Part shown: one piece after another, positions 14,001 through 24,100 of the stretch
Numbering within the stretch: position 1 is the stretch's first letter
Layout: each line of letters starts with the position of its first letter
Source of the DNA: Trachythela sp. YZ-2020
Lineage: Eukaryota; Cnidaria; Anthozoa; Malacalcyonacea; Clavulariidae
DNA: 64,000 nt
Direction of reading: 5' to 3'
Assembly (NCBI GenBank): GCA_016169945.1
Contig: JADLSH010000153.1
Location: forward strand, 620,001-684,000
Program-made: the position numbers and the translations under genes
The notes under the pieces: model-generated
Database searches by the model: none
Told to the model about the DNA's origin: nothing
What the model saw: only the letters and a program-made list of their open reading frames with translations

Positions 14001-14635
14001 CTGCACGCGCTTCGTCCATTTTTGCACGAGTTATTATCTTCTTCCCTCAAACGTCAAATATCGGGTTCCTAGCATCCTGAGTGCTGAAATCATCAATTGA
14101 AAATGAGATAGTATTCACTATCCTAAATATTAGAGCGCTTTAGATTTGACTACGAGTACGAGTACGAGATTCGTTGTTTGCACAGGCCATCGTCTCACGG
14201 CATCACGTACTCGGGACATTATCTCGTTGTAGATGTTTGTTTTACTACAATTTAGCTATGGTACGCTGAGATTATGGCCTCAGTAGATGCTGGCGTAAGA
14301 CGATGACGTGTGCAAACAATGAATCTCGTGGTCGTAGAGCTCCCTAACTTGCAACATAGGAACGTGTCATGACATTCACGCGTATTTAGATACCCCTTAA
14401 AGACCAATAGGAAACTTAGTCCCACATAATTAGCACGTATTAAGGCAAAGGTCTCATTTAATGCTCAACAACCGAACTTTCTTTAATTTAGACTTTCCAA
14501 GCTAACAGAGACAGAACATCCATTGTTACCCACTCATTTCAAAGTCCTATTGAAACTCGATACATGCGTGTGTGGCCACAATCTTGGCACAGTTATCCTG
14601 CAATAAGAGTCGAGTACTATGGTTGTCATCAATAG
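1960..14635 (+). CDS. Gene A: secreted PAN/apple-EGF-F5/8C (discoidin) protein, five exons
   Basis: Joining 1960-2095, 11161-11390, 12216-12330, 13304-13626 and 14492-14635 gives 948 nt, that is 315 codons plus TAG. All four introns are GT..AG and the phases match (1,0,1,0). Residues 1-24 form a signal peptide. Residues 28-125 make an apple/PAN domain, about 125-160 a reduced EGF module, and 163-313 one discoidin domain opened and closed by Cys163 and Cys313. There is no membrane segment, so a secreted protein is expected. Discoidin domains commonly bind lipids or glycans; here binding of a cell or microbial surface is an inference from the family. The 9-kb first intron is full of transposons. 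Exon 2 could have other partners, but the phases and the conserved exon order in genes B and C support this model. Confidence 0.85.
2998..5998 (+). mobile_element. DNA transposon-like element with ~64-bp inverted repeats
   Basis: Positions 2998-3061 (cttttctaaagaaccatagg...) recur as an apparently perfect inverted copy at 5934-5998. They enclose the nuclease-like gene at 3205-5714. I could not identify a target-site duplication, so the true ends may lie further out. The symmetry and the gene type suggest an autonomous DNA transposon, possibly of the Academ kind, whose known proteins carry XPG-like nuclease and Cys-rich modules. That assignment is tentative. Confidence 0.55.
3205..5714 (+). 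pseudogene. Broken three-exon transposon nuclease-like gene (XPG/PIN-like core, Cys-rich tail)
   Basis: Three exons (about 3205-4922, 5133-5339, 5481-5714) have good GT..AG borders. They spell a protein family found in many copies in corals, molluscs and fish. Visible hallmarks are DHTQYSRW near 3350, FSNMAIDQAH (about 3480-3510), HEEADTR (about 4575), VDTDVVVIA (about 4650), TGCDTVSMFHGKGKK (about 4827) and a Cys-rich tail after 5600 (CKCKKLC...CRCKKAELPC...CQCGGGC). The acidic DTDV and GCDT motifs resemble the metal site of PIN/XPG-type nucleases; that reading is mine. The frame is broken by an extra T at about 3511, a lost base near 3698 and a lost base near 5565. The longest open piece, 3721-4926, is therefore only the middle. 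The copy is probably dead. Confidence 0.7.
6177..6690 (-). mobile_element. LINE 3' end (reverse transcriptase C-terminus) with (ATT)n tail
   Basis: Read on the minus strand from about 6690 the sequence encodes IEYVQKRALRIAYPSLSY, then KLSSRREELCKKF and LPPRLEPHDYNLR. This is the conserved C-terminal region of CR1/L2-type LINE proteins. It runs into an ATT microsatellite at 6177-6205, typical of the 3' tail of such elements. At least one in-frame stop is present. It is a 5'-truncated fragment. Confidence 0.7.
7715..7885. repeat. Short tandem duplications
   Basis: A unit of about 52 bases (ttttgtgagcatatgaaa...gtcgaatttttca) occurs twice in a row at about 7721-7822. It is followed by two copies of aatataaggcgcatac between 7840 and 7882. 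I see no coding or structural role. Confidence 0.6.
7963..8460 (-). mobile_element. LINE C-terminal fragment with (TA)n tail
   Basis: The minus-strand frame 8458-8186 includes SRTKHFELSFFIRTSRLWNN followed by LP. This is the usual C-terminal signature of many LINE polyproteins (FF.R...LWN.LP). The fragment ends in a (TA)n run at 7963-7986. It is 5'-truncated and lacks the catalytic domain. Confidence 0.65.
9427..9495 (+). repeat. tRNA-like SINE head fragment
   Basis: The sequence has an A-box-like GTAGCTCAG, a degenerate anticodon arm and a B-box-like TCTCGATTCCTGC. The acceptor stem does not pair properly, so I read this as a tRNA-derived SINE remnant rather than a tRNA gene. Confidence 0.45.
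9597..9767 (+). pseudogene. PIF1/Helitron helicase C-terminal fragment
   Basis: The frame from 9597 reads LPLRLDWALTIHKSQGLTLP followed by KAWIDIGKAERTAGVSYVA. This is the conserved late helicase motif block (IHKSQG..L, then the V.YVA(L)SR region) of PIF1-like helicases carried by Helitrons. The catalytic SR has become SM here. There are only ~55 codons, ending in TAA, with no upstream helicase motifs nearby, so it is a stray fragment. Confidence 0.65.
9768..11160. other. Intron 1 of gene A, distal part; no gene seen
   Basis: The sequence is AT-rich apart from a GC-richer patch at 9780-9960 and a motif around 10100-10200 (gggcgatagcccgaggcgag). A related motif recurs at about 14775 and 40815. 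The stretch ends in the acceptor ACTTTTCCAG before exon 2. Confidence 0.5.
11161..11390 (+). CDS. Gene A exon 2: apple/PAN domain core
   Basis: This exon of 230 nt starts after ..TTTTCCAG, completes the split Asn46 codon and ends in phase 0 at GAATG|GTAAGA. It carries Cys66, Cys70, Cys76 and Cys92 in the spacing DC..SC.....C....C that marks PAN/apple domains. These four probably form the two inner disulfides, leaving Cys28 and Cys125 for the outer one. Confidence 0.85.
12216..12330 (+). CDS. Gene A exon 3: reduced EGF-like module
   Basis: The exon starts after TTTATGTAG and ends ..GAAAGAG|GTAATT in phase 1. It encodes residues 123-160, with CQNGGT, CEC and YEGELC typical of EGF modules. The cysteine that normally follows NGGT is Met137 here and Ile in genes B and C. 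Only Cys131-Cys147 and Cys149-Cys158 can form standard EGF bonds. The exon is conserved in all three paralogues. Confidence 0.82.
13304..13626 (+). CDS. Gene A exon 4: first two thirds of F5/8C (discoidin) domain
   Basis: The exon starts after TTTCATCAG and ends at AACAAG|GTGGGT. It contains Cys163, LGMESSKIPDNAITASS, the loop YYPWHGRLN, SWFQVDLGQLTTVIGIATQG and SYSVSYSTD..QWLYY. These are the conserved strands of the discoidin fold. Reading past the donor hits a stop at 13681, but the rest of the domain is found intact in exon 5, so splicing is the better model. Confidence 0.85.
14130..14350. mobile_element. MITE-like hairpin in intron 4 of gene A
   Basis: Gactacgagtacgag...gattcgttgtttgcacaggc at the left is mirrored by gtgtgcaaacaatgaatctc...gtcgtagagc at the right. 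About 220 bases fold back on themselves. The same element sits at the same place in gene B (about 40133-40350), so it predates the A/B duplication. Confidence 0.6.
14492..14635 (+). CDS. Gene A exon 5: C-terminal third of F5/8C domain and stop
   Basis: After the acceptor TTAATTTAG the frame reads TFQANRDRTSIVTHSF, then PIETRYMRVWPQSWH and RVEYYGC before CHQ and TAG (14633-14635). This matches the end of discoidin domains (PI.TRY.R..P.SWH...RVE.YGC). Cys313 closes the domain with Cys163. Only 47 codons long, it lies between 13627 and the downstream transposon debris. Gene B has the same exon at 40498-40641 with one Ser to Asn change. Confidence 0.82.
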   Translation, partial: TFQANRDRTSIVTHSFQSPIETRYMRVWPQSWHSYPAIRVEYYGCHQ

Positions 14636-15172
14636 ACACTTGTTTCCTGGTCGTGTTAGTCAAATGCATGTGATTCTTATCAATAGAGGTTTTGCACCAT
14701 CACGTGACAATATTCTAAAATCTTTAACGTGGAACCTAATTAAAAATCTGGCTGTTTAATATATTTTGTATGTCATCCCCGGGCGAACGGCGATAGCGCG
14801 GTGCGAGGGTACTAATTCTGATCGGCTATTTACTACACCCGGGGAAAAACGAAAGCTATCGGAGATCTAACGTTCATTATAGCAAATATTCATAACAAAT
14901 TTCAAGTCGATTCAATTATTCGGTCGCGAGTTAAGGATTTGAATAATTCTTATTGCTGACGTCAGCATTTTTTCAAATGCTGTTGTTTAATTTAATGCCA
15001 ATAAAACACTTTTTTCAGCTTTAAACACTAATAAATCAGCCATTTCATTGTATAAGTAACTAATCTGTTAACAATGATATAAAACTTGTGGTATAGAAGT
15101 ATATATAAGATGGGTATGTATTATTTTCGAGCAAGAAAAGGTTAATAATATATGAAGATACAATGGTACATG
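14636..15172. other. 3' flank of gene A, no gene seen
   Basis: This region follows the stop codon and probably includes the 3' UTR; AATAAA-like runs are frequent. A CG-rich motif near 14775-14870 (gagggtactaattctg, cccggggaaaaacgaaagc) recurs after gene B at about 40800-40880. Confidence 0.5.
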
Positions 15173-15796
15173 CACTGACCTATACTAAATGGACTGAGCG
15201 CGCAATCTATTTTATCAGGAGCTCGGTGTCCTCACCACTGCTCACGTCATATAGGTCTTTACTCTCATGCGTAAATTCGCTGACTTACAAATGCGTTGAT
15301 AAACGGCTCGGTTCTATATTTTTATTTTTTAAAGCTCAAAAAAATTGTTAATTTTGTGTTTTTGAGGCGAGAGATTGCTGCGAAATCATTGCAGAAAGTA
15401 AGTCAGTTTATACTAAATGTGATCTTTATGAAATTGGCGGGCTGTCAAGTATGGTTTCAACTATCAATTAAAGCCGTATACCTGTTTAGAAAAAAATCTC
15501 AAATAGCCGTAGAAAACTCCACAAAAACAGTCTTTTACTCAGTATAATACCAGGAAAGATTGTCGGCAAAAAATTTTCATGTCAACAGAAGGTTAATACT
15601 TACATAACACGACAAATTTTATGGAAAAACTATAGCATAAATACCAGCATTCATCGATGGCCCACGAGCGCAAATAACATTAGGAAAATATCGGTATGCG
15701 GTAATTTTCATCGATGCGAGGACCTATATGACGTCAGCAACGGCGAGGACACTTTTTGACCTCGAGCACTCAGTCCATTGAGTATATAGGTCAGTG
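15173..15796. mobile_element. 624-bp terminal-inverted-repeat transposon (8-bp TSD) next to gene A
   Basis: The left end CACTGACCTATA and right end TATAGGTCAGTG are inverted copies. Both are flanked by the direct repeat ggtacatg (15165-15172 and 15797-15804). The paralogous site after gene B (about 41178-41185) reads ggtacatgtcttcc with no insertion. The 8-bp duplication suggests a hAT-like non-autonomous element. It carries no transposase. Confidence 0.85.
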
Positions 15797-16479
15797 GGTA
15801 CATGTCTTCCAGTGTTCATAGTTTTCGAAATTTAATACGATTATCTGCAAGTGCGAGATCTCCTGGCAAACTGGGTATTTTAAGAAGATATAGGGGCTTC
15901 CAAAGTTGAAGAGTTTGAGAAAATCGATTTTTAAAAATCAATTTGACGGAAAACACACTCCTCTAGGCTCTAGGCATGTTTTCCAGGTTTTTCTCTCCCT
16001 ACCAAACCGTGTTTTTAAAGCCATTTATTGTTAGACCTCTCCTACCCGATCAGGCTACACGTTTTTAAGAACTCATGAAGACATGAATTCTCCATCTCGG
16101 ACACGAACGGCGTCCAAGGCGGACTCCTAAACAACACAAAAGATTTGCTTGAAAACTACTGAAATTTACGTGTTATCTTCTTAATATTTGAAAGAACGAG
16201 GAAAATAGTAACGTTGTGCCGAACAAGTAGCGTTAGCACATTAGTATCCGGTCACGGACAAATACCACTTCGTAAAAAATATGCATGAAACTTTCCAGAG
16301 GCTCGCGGATGCGCAAAATTGGTGATCGTTAAAGAAGTGGGGACAAGATCACACTCGAGTTCCACATCTGGTTATCTTTAATCGTTACCACGGACTTCCT
16401 TCCTACCCGTTTCGCGCGTGGTCTCATCAAGGAAAAATGTCGGGTGTTAATAGGTTAAATGAAATAAGATTTTAAAAGG

Positions 16480-16700
16480 AGGCCGCTCCTCCCTGTAACT
16501 GCAATGTATATGTCATTGTGGTGTGGGGAGGACAAGTAGGAAAGTTGAAAGGCTGCATCCATGATTGCATTTCCCACTTTTCCTGAAAGAAATACCGGGA
16601 TAAGTAACATCCAGGCGGCTCCGTTTTCTACGCGCCTTAACTCCTTCCCCTGTTTCTGACGGTCCTGAACTGTATGCTGCTCTATAACGTTTTTGGGATC
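16480..16700 (-). pseudogene. Unrecognised minus-strand coding segment (copy A)
   Basis: On the minus strand this encodes GQDPKNVIEQHTVQD...ENGAAWMLLIPVFLSG then NAIMDAAFQLSYLSSPHHND. The segment stays open here and, with a few substitutions, at 41845-42081. I do not recognise the family. The preservation of frame between copies suggests it was coding at the time of duplication. It could be one exon of a lost gene or a mobile-element protein. Confidence 0.4.
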
Positions 16701-17569
16701 CTGACCAGAGACCTAAGAAATTATCTGAAGAAAACTAGTCTTCTTGGAGTTTCAAGAATCAAAGGCAACTCAAAATACATTTTAATCCATTGAATTTGAA
16801 TGAACGACAGAAAACCATTGTTTATGTCTCCGGGCCAGTTGTTTATATATGTCTGTAGAGTGTAGTAGCAGAAGCTTTTAAATATATAATTATTCACAAT
16901 GGCGAAGTGAATGTAAGTTTGTTTCATTGTACCATGAAACTAGCTTTGTTCAGGCAATTGTGCAAAACTATATCATTACATAAAATGTACAAATAGTTTC
17001 TAATTTTCTTTTGTGTTTTGAAGGGATAAAACTTTTTTCTGCTCAATATTAACACAATACTGGCGTAATGGCGGCATTGTTCATTTTATACACTGCTTAC
17101 CTTATATTTTTGATCTTCTTATCCTGTAAATGCCCTGTTTTTGGCCCTCCTCAAAGCTTATTTAACCCACGCTTCGGACCATCGCAAAAATATATATTTA
17201 TGCCCGCGAACAACACCCTTATATTAGTTAGTCTGTAGCTCAGGGCTAAAGGGACAAAAGTTAAGAGAATTGTTTTGAGGTAATCACTTCTATAAAAGTA
17301 GATCCTTAAGGAGTTGCGCTGCAGAACGTCGACGGACTCCTCTTCACAATAATAATCCAAGCGCAAATTATGTAAGGCATATAATAGATACTGTAGCAAC
17401 CATAAATGAATTAGCAGGAGGTTTGTTGTTTATGTGACCATGCATGGATGCATTAAGAAGACTAGTAACTTTTGCTTAGGGTTCCAACAACCATCTCTCC
17501 AACGCAGTTTTTGCCTATTTTCACGGTTTTGTCCACCTTCCGGTGTAAGGTCTGACTATGGTGGCAGTA

Positions 17570-17840
17570 ATGTCTTGGTTTGGCAGCACATGGCAAATGC
17601 TGATGGTCATGATGGTGTAATATTGTTGGAGTAACGAACGTGGGATGTGGTTTTGACCAAGTTTGCTCTCTCCATAATGATCGTTGACTTCAAGGAGTTG
17701 ATCTTGATAACTGCTTTATTGCGACCATTAATATACCCAATTTGAGTGCCTGCCAACTACCACGAATATTCCGGATAAATACAGGATAACAACCGTAAAG
17801 CAACTGGTCCTGACAATTTCCCGAATTGGACATTGAAAGA
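17570..17840 (-). pseudogene. Frameshifted unrecognised minus-strand coding segment (copy A)
   Basis: This matches the open segment at 42901-43179, beginning CQDQLLYGCYPVFIRNIRGS. In this copy one base is missing where gene B's flank has tggcagcgcactc, which shifts the frame and ends the reading. The paralogue remains open to its stop. Family unknown. Confidence 0.45.
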
Positions 17841-18099
17841 TTTTCTTAGTGTAAATATTATATCAAGCCCAATTTTAACCAGGTTGGTGAATAGCTGTAA
17901 TAATTTGTTCTCGCAAGAGTTAAGTCGGTTCGTTTTTCTTGCTGGGTCGAGTATCTCTCTTACATAAAGCACGACGACTACTGGGATAGGAAGCTCTTTA
18001 CCAAAGGTACTTAGCTTTCGACGATATTGCTATTATACTGTACACGTGGAACAAATTTGTAATTGCCAAATAAAGCATTTAATGACCTCTAATTTGGAC

Positions 18100-19047
18100 T
18101 TTAGGTAGTTGTTTGAATTTGAAATATGGAAGCAAACGAGAAATATTTAGGCGATTAAAGTCCCCGATCACCATAATTCCACAGGCTGGGTAAAGCCCTT
18201 CAATTTTACAAAGAGATGTAATCAGATATCCAACGGCATTGCGTTGTTATCTGAGTTCAGTGTATAATACACAGTTCCGAAAATTATACATGGAAAGCCT
18301 CTTGAGAATATGGGAAACTTCAAATTCTTGATGATATAATTCAGCCAACTCCCGCACCTTTACGACCCGCTTAGAATAAATACAAACCCCGCGCGCCATG
18401 CCTGCCAGACTCTCGATATCTGCAAATCAGATTGTCATCGTATTCAAGCAATTTCTATGTATACCAGAGGAAATGACACTTCAGCAACCTAGAACTAGAT
18501 CTTATATTCTATTTCGATTCCGCGTTTTCAGCGCAGTTCACATACGGACCGGGGCCAGGCAATTTGGAGGCTGGGCGTAGCAAGGGGGAAAGGGCGTGAA
18601 ATAGAAGGCCTAGCCCATTTCCCAGTGAAAATGTTCAAAACTGCCCAGAACTTGCAAAGCAAAGTTTGGCAAATTATAACAGTCATTTTAAGCCTATAAA
18701 AGTAATGGAGAGCATACTGGTGGCTTGACTGGGATTTTTCATTCCAGCAAGTTGTTTCACTTCTTTCCACCACTTTTGAGTATCAGTTTTTCACATTCAT
18801 TACTTTTAGATTAGAGATAGCGTTATTTAGACTTTCTCACCAAATTAATTTTGCTCTGTAATGCTCGGAACTCTGATAAATGTGGGCCTGATGTTTTCCA
18901 AATTTTCGGCCGATCAACTATTGCGTGTTTAATTTCAGCAAACATCCAATGCTTATCAGTTGAGTATGTTTTAACAAGTTTGAACGGTAAGGTTTCTTCT
19001 ACAATATCTCTCAACGCACGATCGAAATGCTTATACTTTGCTGGCAT
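18100..19047 (-). mobile_element. LINE fragments: endonuclease piece and linker piece
   Basis: Minus-strand 19047-18823 encodes KYKHFDRALRDIVEETLPFK followed by TDKHWMFAEIKHAI. This is the linker that lies between endonuclease and reverse transcriptase in CR1/L2 LINEs. Minus-strand 18403-18110 encodes GVCIY... and CGIMVIGDFN, the last endonuclease motifs. The linker lies 5' of the endonuclease piece, so the two are rearranged or come from different insertions. The same layout occurs at 43500-44413. Confidence 0.65.
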
Positions 19048-19158
19048 GATGGCTGATACAATACTGGGATAAAGTTAACATTCCTCTGTTTTTCATAAAA
19101 ATGATATCTGTTGCTCTACTACCGTCTCGCACAATCACTTTTATTAATATTTTTCCCT

Positions 19159-19445
19159 TGAGTTTGCCCATCCTAGAGTTTGCTGTCCAGTACTTCACTA
19201 TTCCTTATTTGGTTATCAAAGCGATGATCTTGGTTCTTGAAAACGTCCAAAGAAGAGTTCTTCCTCTAACATATTCGGGGGAGTCCTATGTTATAGTAGT
19301 TTAAGGCAGGTAAATATCAAGAGGCTAAGCGAAAGACGTAATGACATTTGCCAAAATCTATTTGATACAATAACCGAAAACCAATTTCATAAGCTTTATC
19401 AGCCTCTTCCACCAAGACATAATTCAGCCTCTTCCCACACAACTT
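19159..19445 (+). mobile_element. LINE reverse-transcriptase C-terminal fragment, plus strand
   Basis: The + strand reads PILEFAVQYFTIPYLVIKAM, LENVQRRVLPLTYSGESY, then after a small disruption LSERRNDICQNLFDTI and HKLYQ.LPPRH. This is the C-terminal part of a LINE protein, opposed head-on to the minus-strand fragment next to it. Copy B at 44520-44789 keeps the frame over a longer stretch. Confidence 0.65.
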
Positions 19446-20770
19446 GAGGTGAACATGTACCCCACGGATTTAGTTTAGATTTAGATCCTACGGATTTAGG
19501 ACCCGGAACTATAAACCGGATGTACGTCACCTCGCGTGACGAGGAAAGCATGCTTTTTGTTTCGTTCCCCGCAGGAACGAAACGGTACTGTATTTGGTTT
19601 CGAGCAACGTCATAGCAAAATGAGGTCAAATGTCATCCAATCAAGTTATCCAATCCTTAGCAAGTATTCTTGCTGAAACGTCAATTACTTTTTGAATCAT
19701 CCAATGAGATGACCGTTCCTCGTATATGAAGTTTTATGGAGGCGTGGCCTACAACCGGAATTCTTCGGCCGTGGCCTAGATTTTAGCCAAAATAATAGGC
19801 TCTTGCTTGGACTTCCCCATATCTATGCCTGGGAACAGCTTCACAAAGAATGAACGAGCCCAGATAATATATTATACGCTTAGCTAACACTTCATACGAA
19901 AAATTAAAAAATTAAGTTTTCATATGTTGAAAAATACGTATACTGCATCATTATTAGGCATGTACAAATGCACGCTCTTCGCCATACGCTCTTGTCATAT
20001 ATATATACCACGTAAACATTCTAGGCATGTATAAAACTATAAATGCACGCTCGTTGCCATACGCTCTAGTAATATAAATACACGTCAGCATGTTTACAAC
20101 TTCGAGCTTGCTTACGACATCTAAATTTGGAAGAGGCAATCTTTAAAAATAGTAACGTTAATAATGTATGCAAACACCTGATGTAAATAGAAGAGACGAA
20201 GGTTAGTTTTAATATTTCGTTCGGACGAGGCTCGAAAGGTATGTTATTCATTCATGTATTTAATCTCATTAAAGGATTTAAACGAGTAATAGAGCGTTAA
20301 AAGCTACTGTTTATAGTTGTATTTGTAAATTTACCATGATGCACACAACTACAGCAATAAGAAGTCGCATTTCGTTATTCTGATACTGTCAAACTTAAAA
20401 GACGCAGTACCCCAAAAATGGCGGAAAAAACGAGCGTGAGAAAGACTAATTGAATCAAAACTATTATTTCTATACTCAGAATTTGCACGAACGAAACACC
20501 ATTTCTTTTTTAAAGAAATATTCTCTTGTTGATTTTGTAGTTGTATTTGTTAGTCGAATGGAGTTGGCTATTTAAGACGAAAATTGTAAGAAATCTATGC
20601 TTTATAGACAAGAATGTGAAGTTATATAAATTAATAAAGTTACACAAGAAACTCTAAGAGTGAAGGTAACATTTTGGGAGCTTAGGCGGGAATTCTAACG
20701 ATGTTTTTCAAAGTATTTGGTGACAAGATGGAGTGTATAAAATATATGGCGTGACATTTGGGATATATAA
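19446..20770. other. Flank A, no gene; short internal repeats
   Basis: This stretch is shared with 44805-46690. At 19958-20075 a unit containing aatgcacgctc..gccatacgctct occurs twice, about 80 bases apart. No protein family is recognisable. The copy after gene B has an extra transposon (45227-45760). Confidence 0.5.
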
Positions 20771-20773
20771 AAT

Positions 20774-21060
20774 ATGGCTGCAGCTGAAGAAACAGAGATT
20801 ATATTGAACGGTAAACTGCTGTCGTTGGGTGTCATCGAACTGAGGAATTTGGTTTGTTCCTGAAAGTCGAGAAAGCGAAGATCCAAGGGCAGATAAAGGT
20901 AAAATTATTAAAGTAATTCGAAGCGAACACGAGAAGATTATAGGCACTTTCGAAGGTAGTGATTCGGAAGAACAGACTAACGAATATTTACTCGACGAAC
21001 GCGGTTTAGCTACCGTTTGTTTTGCTATAATTTTAAACGGCGATATTGTTTTGAAACTCT
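20774..21060 (+). pseudogene. Gag-like/unknown reading frame, internally deleted (copy A)
   Basis: ATGGCTGCAGCTGAAG opens a frame (MAAAEETEIILNGKLLSLGV) that stops after about 29 codons. A shifted frame continues EDPRADKGKIIKVIRSEHEK. In this copy the frame is cut at gaatattta, and about 670 bases present at 46909-47577 are missing. It was probably part of a mobile-element gene. Confidence 0.35.
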
Positions 21061-21106
21061 CCATAATACTGTATAGTGAAGACGAAGCGAAGCCGAAGAC
21101 ACAATT

Positions 21107-24100
21107 TTTTAGATAGATAGATAGATAGATAGATTTAATTAAGATAACACATAGCAGCCTATAAGGCTGAATTGCGTGCTATAATTTACATAGATTAATA
21201 AAATAGTTAATTAATTTATACTCTATTTACTTATGAATTTTTAAAATACATAATTGTAGGGTAAAAATACGCTAATATAGTAGTTCAAGAGAATCAAGAT
21301 CTAAAAGTTAGATTTTGTCATTAAAATGTCTAACGCATGAGGGTATAAAAGTGTTTTTAAATCTGTTTGTTTTGGTTTTTGGGAGGACAAAAGTTCTTGA
21401 ATGTCTCAGATTGTAACTTGAAAGGCATCTTGGTGGTATGATATCGTGCATGTTAGCCACTGGTGTTGTGCTGATTTCAGTAAAAAGTTTCTCGCATGCA
21501 TCGACACGCCTGTCACTCAGAGTTTTGATGCCACATTTAGATAAGCGATCCGCATAACTCATCTGTGGATAGATTATGGATAGAACACGCTTTTGGATCC
21601 GTTCCAGGGAGTTTGACAAATAAGAGGGTAGAGCAAAGTGGAATACTTGGTGGTCTAATGCAGGTAATGTAGAAGTTTAAAACATCATTTTCAGGGACGT
21701 GGGCTCGTTTCAATTGAATGATAAAGTAGATGCGTTTGTTGGCTTTCTTAATAATGTTGTTGATATGTTGGTTCCACTTTAGATCACTGGTTATTGTCAG
21801 TCCTAAGATTCTGGCATGCTTGACTACTTCGATATGACCTGAGTTAATCTTTAGGCGAGGAAATTGTTTCTCAACTTTAGTGAAACTGATTACGATTTCC
21901 TTGCACTTCGAGGTATTTAGTTGCATCTTATTTTCTACCGACCAGTTTTGAACGCAATCGACTGCATCTTGAATATTACTGGATGAGTCTCTATGAATAA
22001 TTTCTGATGCAGTAGTATCGTCAATGTATTTCCATCGCTCATGATGAGGAGGGCGGAGGTCATTTATCATAAGAATAAACATCCAGGGTCCCAGTTTAGT
22101 TCCCTGAGTGAGGGACACCGGAAGGAATATCAATCCATTCGGACATACAATCTCTTGCTAATTTCACTCGTTGTTGTCTGTTCATGAGGAAGTCGACCAC
22201 CCATCGCTTGATGAAAGTTGGCATGGGTAAATTGATGACTTTTTTTGCTAAAATTTTGTGGTCAATCAGGTCAAAAGCCTTTTTGTAATCAAATAATACC
22301 ACTCTTACAGCATTTCCAGTTCCATCAGTGGCTTGAGACCAAGTATGAATCATAGAAATTAAAGCTTTGGTAACAGAAGATCGCCACCAAATTGAAAGGG
22401 ATCTATTACCGTAAGCACAGCTGGGGCGAAGTATTTTTCCACGACAAATTCCTCCGCAAGCTTAGATAGGACAGGAGTTAACGATATTGGTCTAAGGTGT
22501 TTGTTTATATCCTTAACAGGTTTCTCCTTTGGAATAGGTGTTATATTAGCCTGTTTCCATGACAAGGGAAGCTTCTTTTGTTTGTAGGAGGAATTCAATA
22601 GGTTTGATATAGGGGGGGCAAGGATTTCGGCATAATCTCGAAGAATCCAATTTGGAATGTCATCGGGACCTGGGGCTGGGGCTTGGATGGATTTAGGCGT
22701 TTCAGTTTTTTAACACCATTTCAATATCAGTCAGGTTCACATCTAAATCTGGTGGGTCGTCAGGTATTCCTTCGAACAGGATTCCTACGTCTGAGGCATC
22801 TAATGGACTGTAAGAATTCATTGGTTCCAATAGGCTATTGTTGATTAAATCTGAAAAACCTTTATGTGTTAGATGTTCTGTATCTTCGATATGAAGTTGA
22901 TTCAGCAGGCAGCTGGTTACCGGTTTCATACCTAAAATACGTTTAACTTCCGACCACCATGATTTCGGGTTGGACTTTTTTAGATTGGCAACTCTGGTAG
23001 CAAAATATTTTCCTACAGGATTTCCTCATTCTGTTCACTTTATTCCGATAGAATTTGAAAAGAGAAGTGTTACTAGACGAAAAAGCACGTTGTCTCAGCT
23101 TTATCAGTTGTTTCAATTTTTCTGTGATCCAAGGAGTGTCGTTGCGATGGAATTTTACCTGCTTCTCTGGCATTAGAGTATCATAACCAGTTTTAATGAT
23201 GGAACATAAAAAATTACATTTATCATCGCAGGATATGGTTGAGTTTACAATATGCCAGTCAATGTTACTCAGAAACGACCAAGTTCATTCTTGCGTGACT
23301 GACGAGTGTCTTTTGATGACAGTTCTTCTACTTGAGATACCAGCAGGTCTTCTAATTTTGGGCTCAACAATTATTACATTATGGTCTGATAAACCTAGAG
23401 GAGGCAATACAATAGCTGATTTTGTATCATAAAATTTGTACATGTTCGTAAGTATGAGGTCTAGGTATTGGTGCCTCGCGTTGGTTTGTTTACCATTTGC
23501 CTTAACTGAAAGTCACGACAGAGGTCTCTGGTATCGAACTGGTTAAAGTCACCGGCAATGATGATACCACACCCTGGGAAAAGACTATCAATTCGTGTCA
23601 AAGATTCAGATAGATATTCAAAGAGATCTGCATTGTTAGAACTTGGTGTGTGGTAAACGCATGCTGAAACGATACAGTTTATTCCTCTTGGTAATCTAGG
23701 TGGCCTAATATGTGTCCATAAAACCTCAAAGTCTGGATGTTCGATATCAGGTAGTCGTTTAAACATAATAGAGTTCTTTATATACACGCAAACGCCGCCA
23801 TGGGTGCCGAAGACGCGGTCTCGCCTTGAGAGGTGGTAATCAATTAAGGTCACGTGATTGTCACAAATGGATTCTCGTAGCCAGGTTTCAGTAACAAAAA
23901 TTAAATCGAAACTGTTTTCAGACGTTAGAATACGTAGCTCGTCAATCTTAGGAACTAAGGACATAACGTTAGTCAACAAGATTCTTGGGGAAAATTCTGA
24001 CTTTTGAGCAGGTAATAGATTCCTATTGTCTACATGTGAAGTAATACTAGAGTTTGATCTGCTGCCAATGCCACTTTCCAGGATGGGAATATCAACGGGA

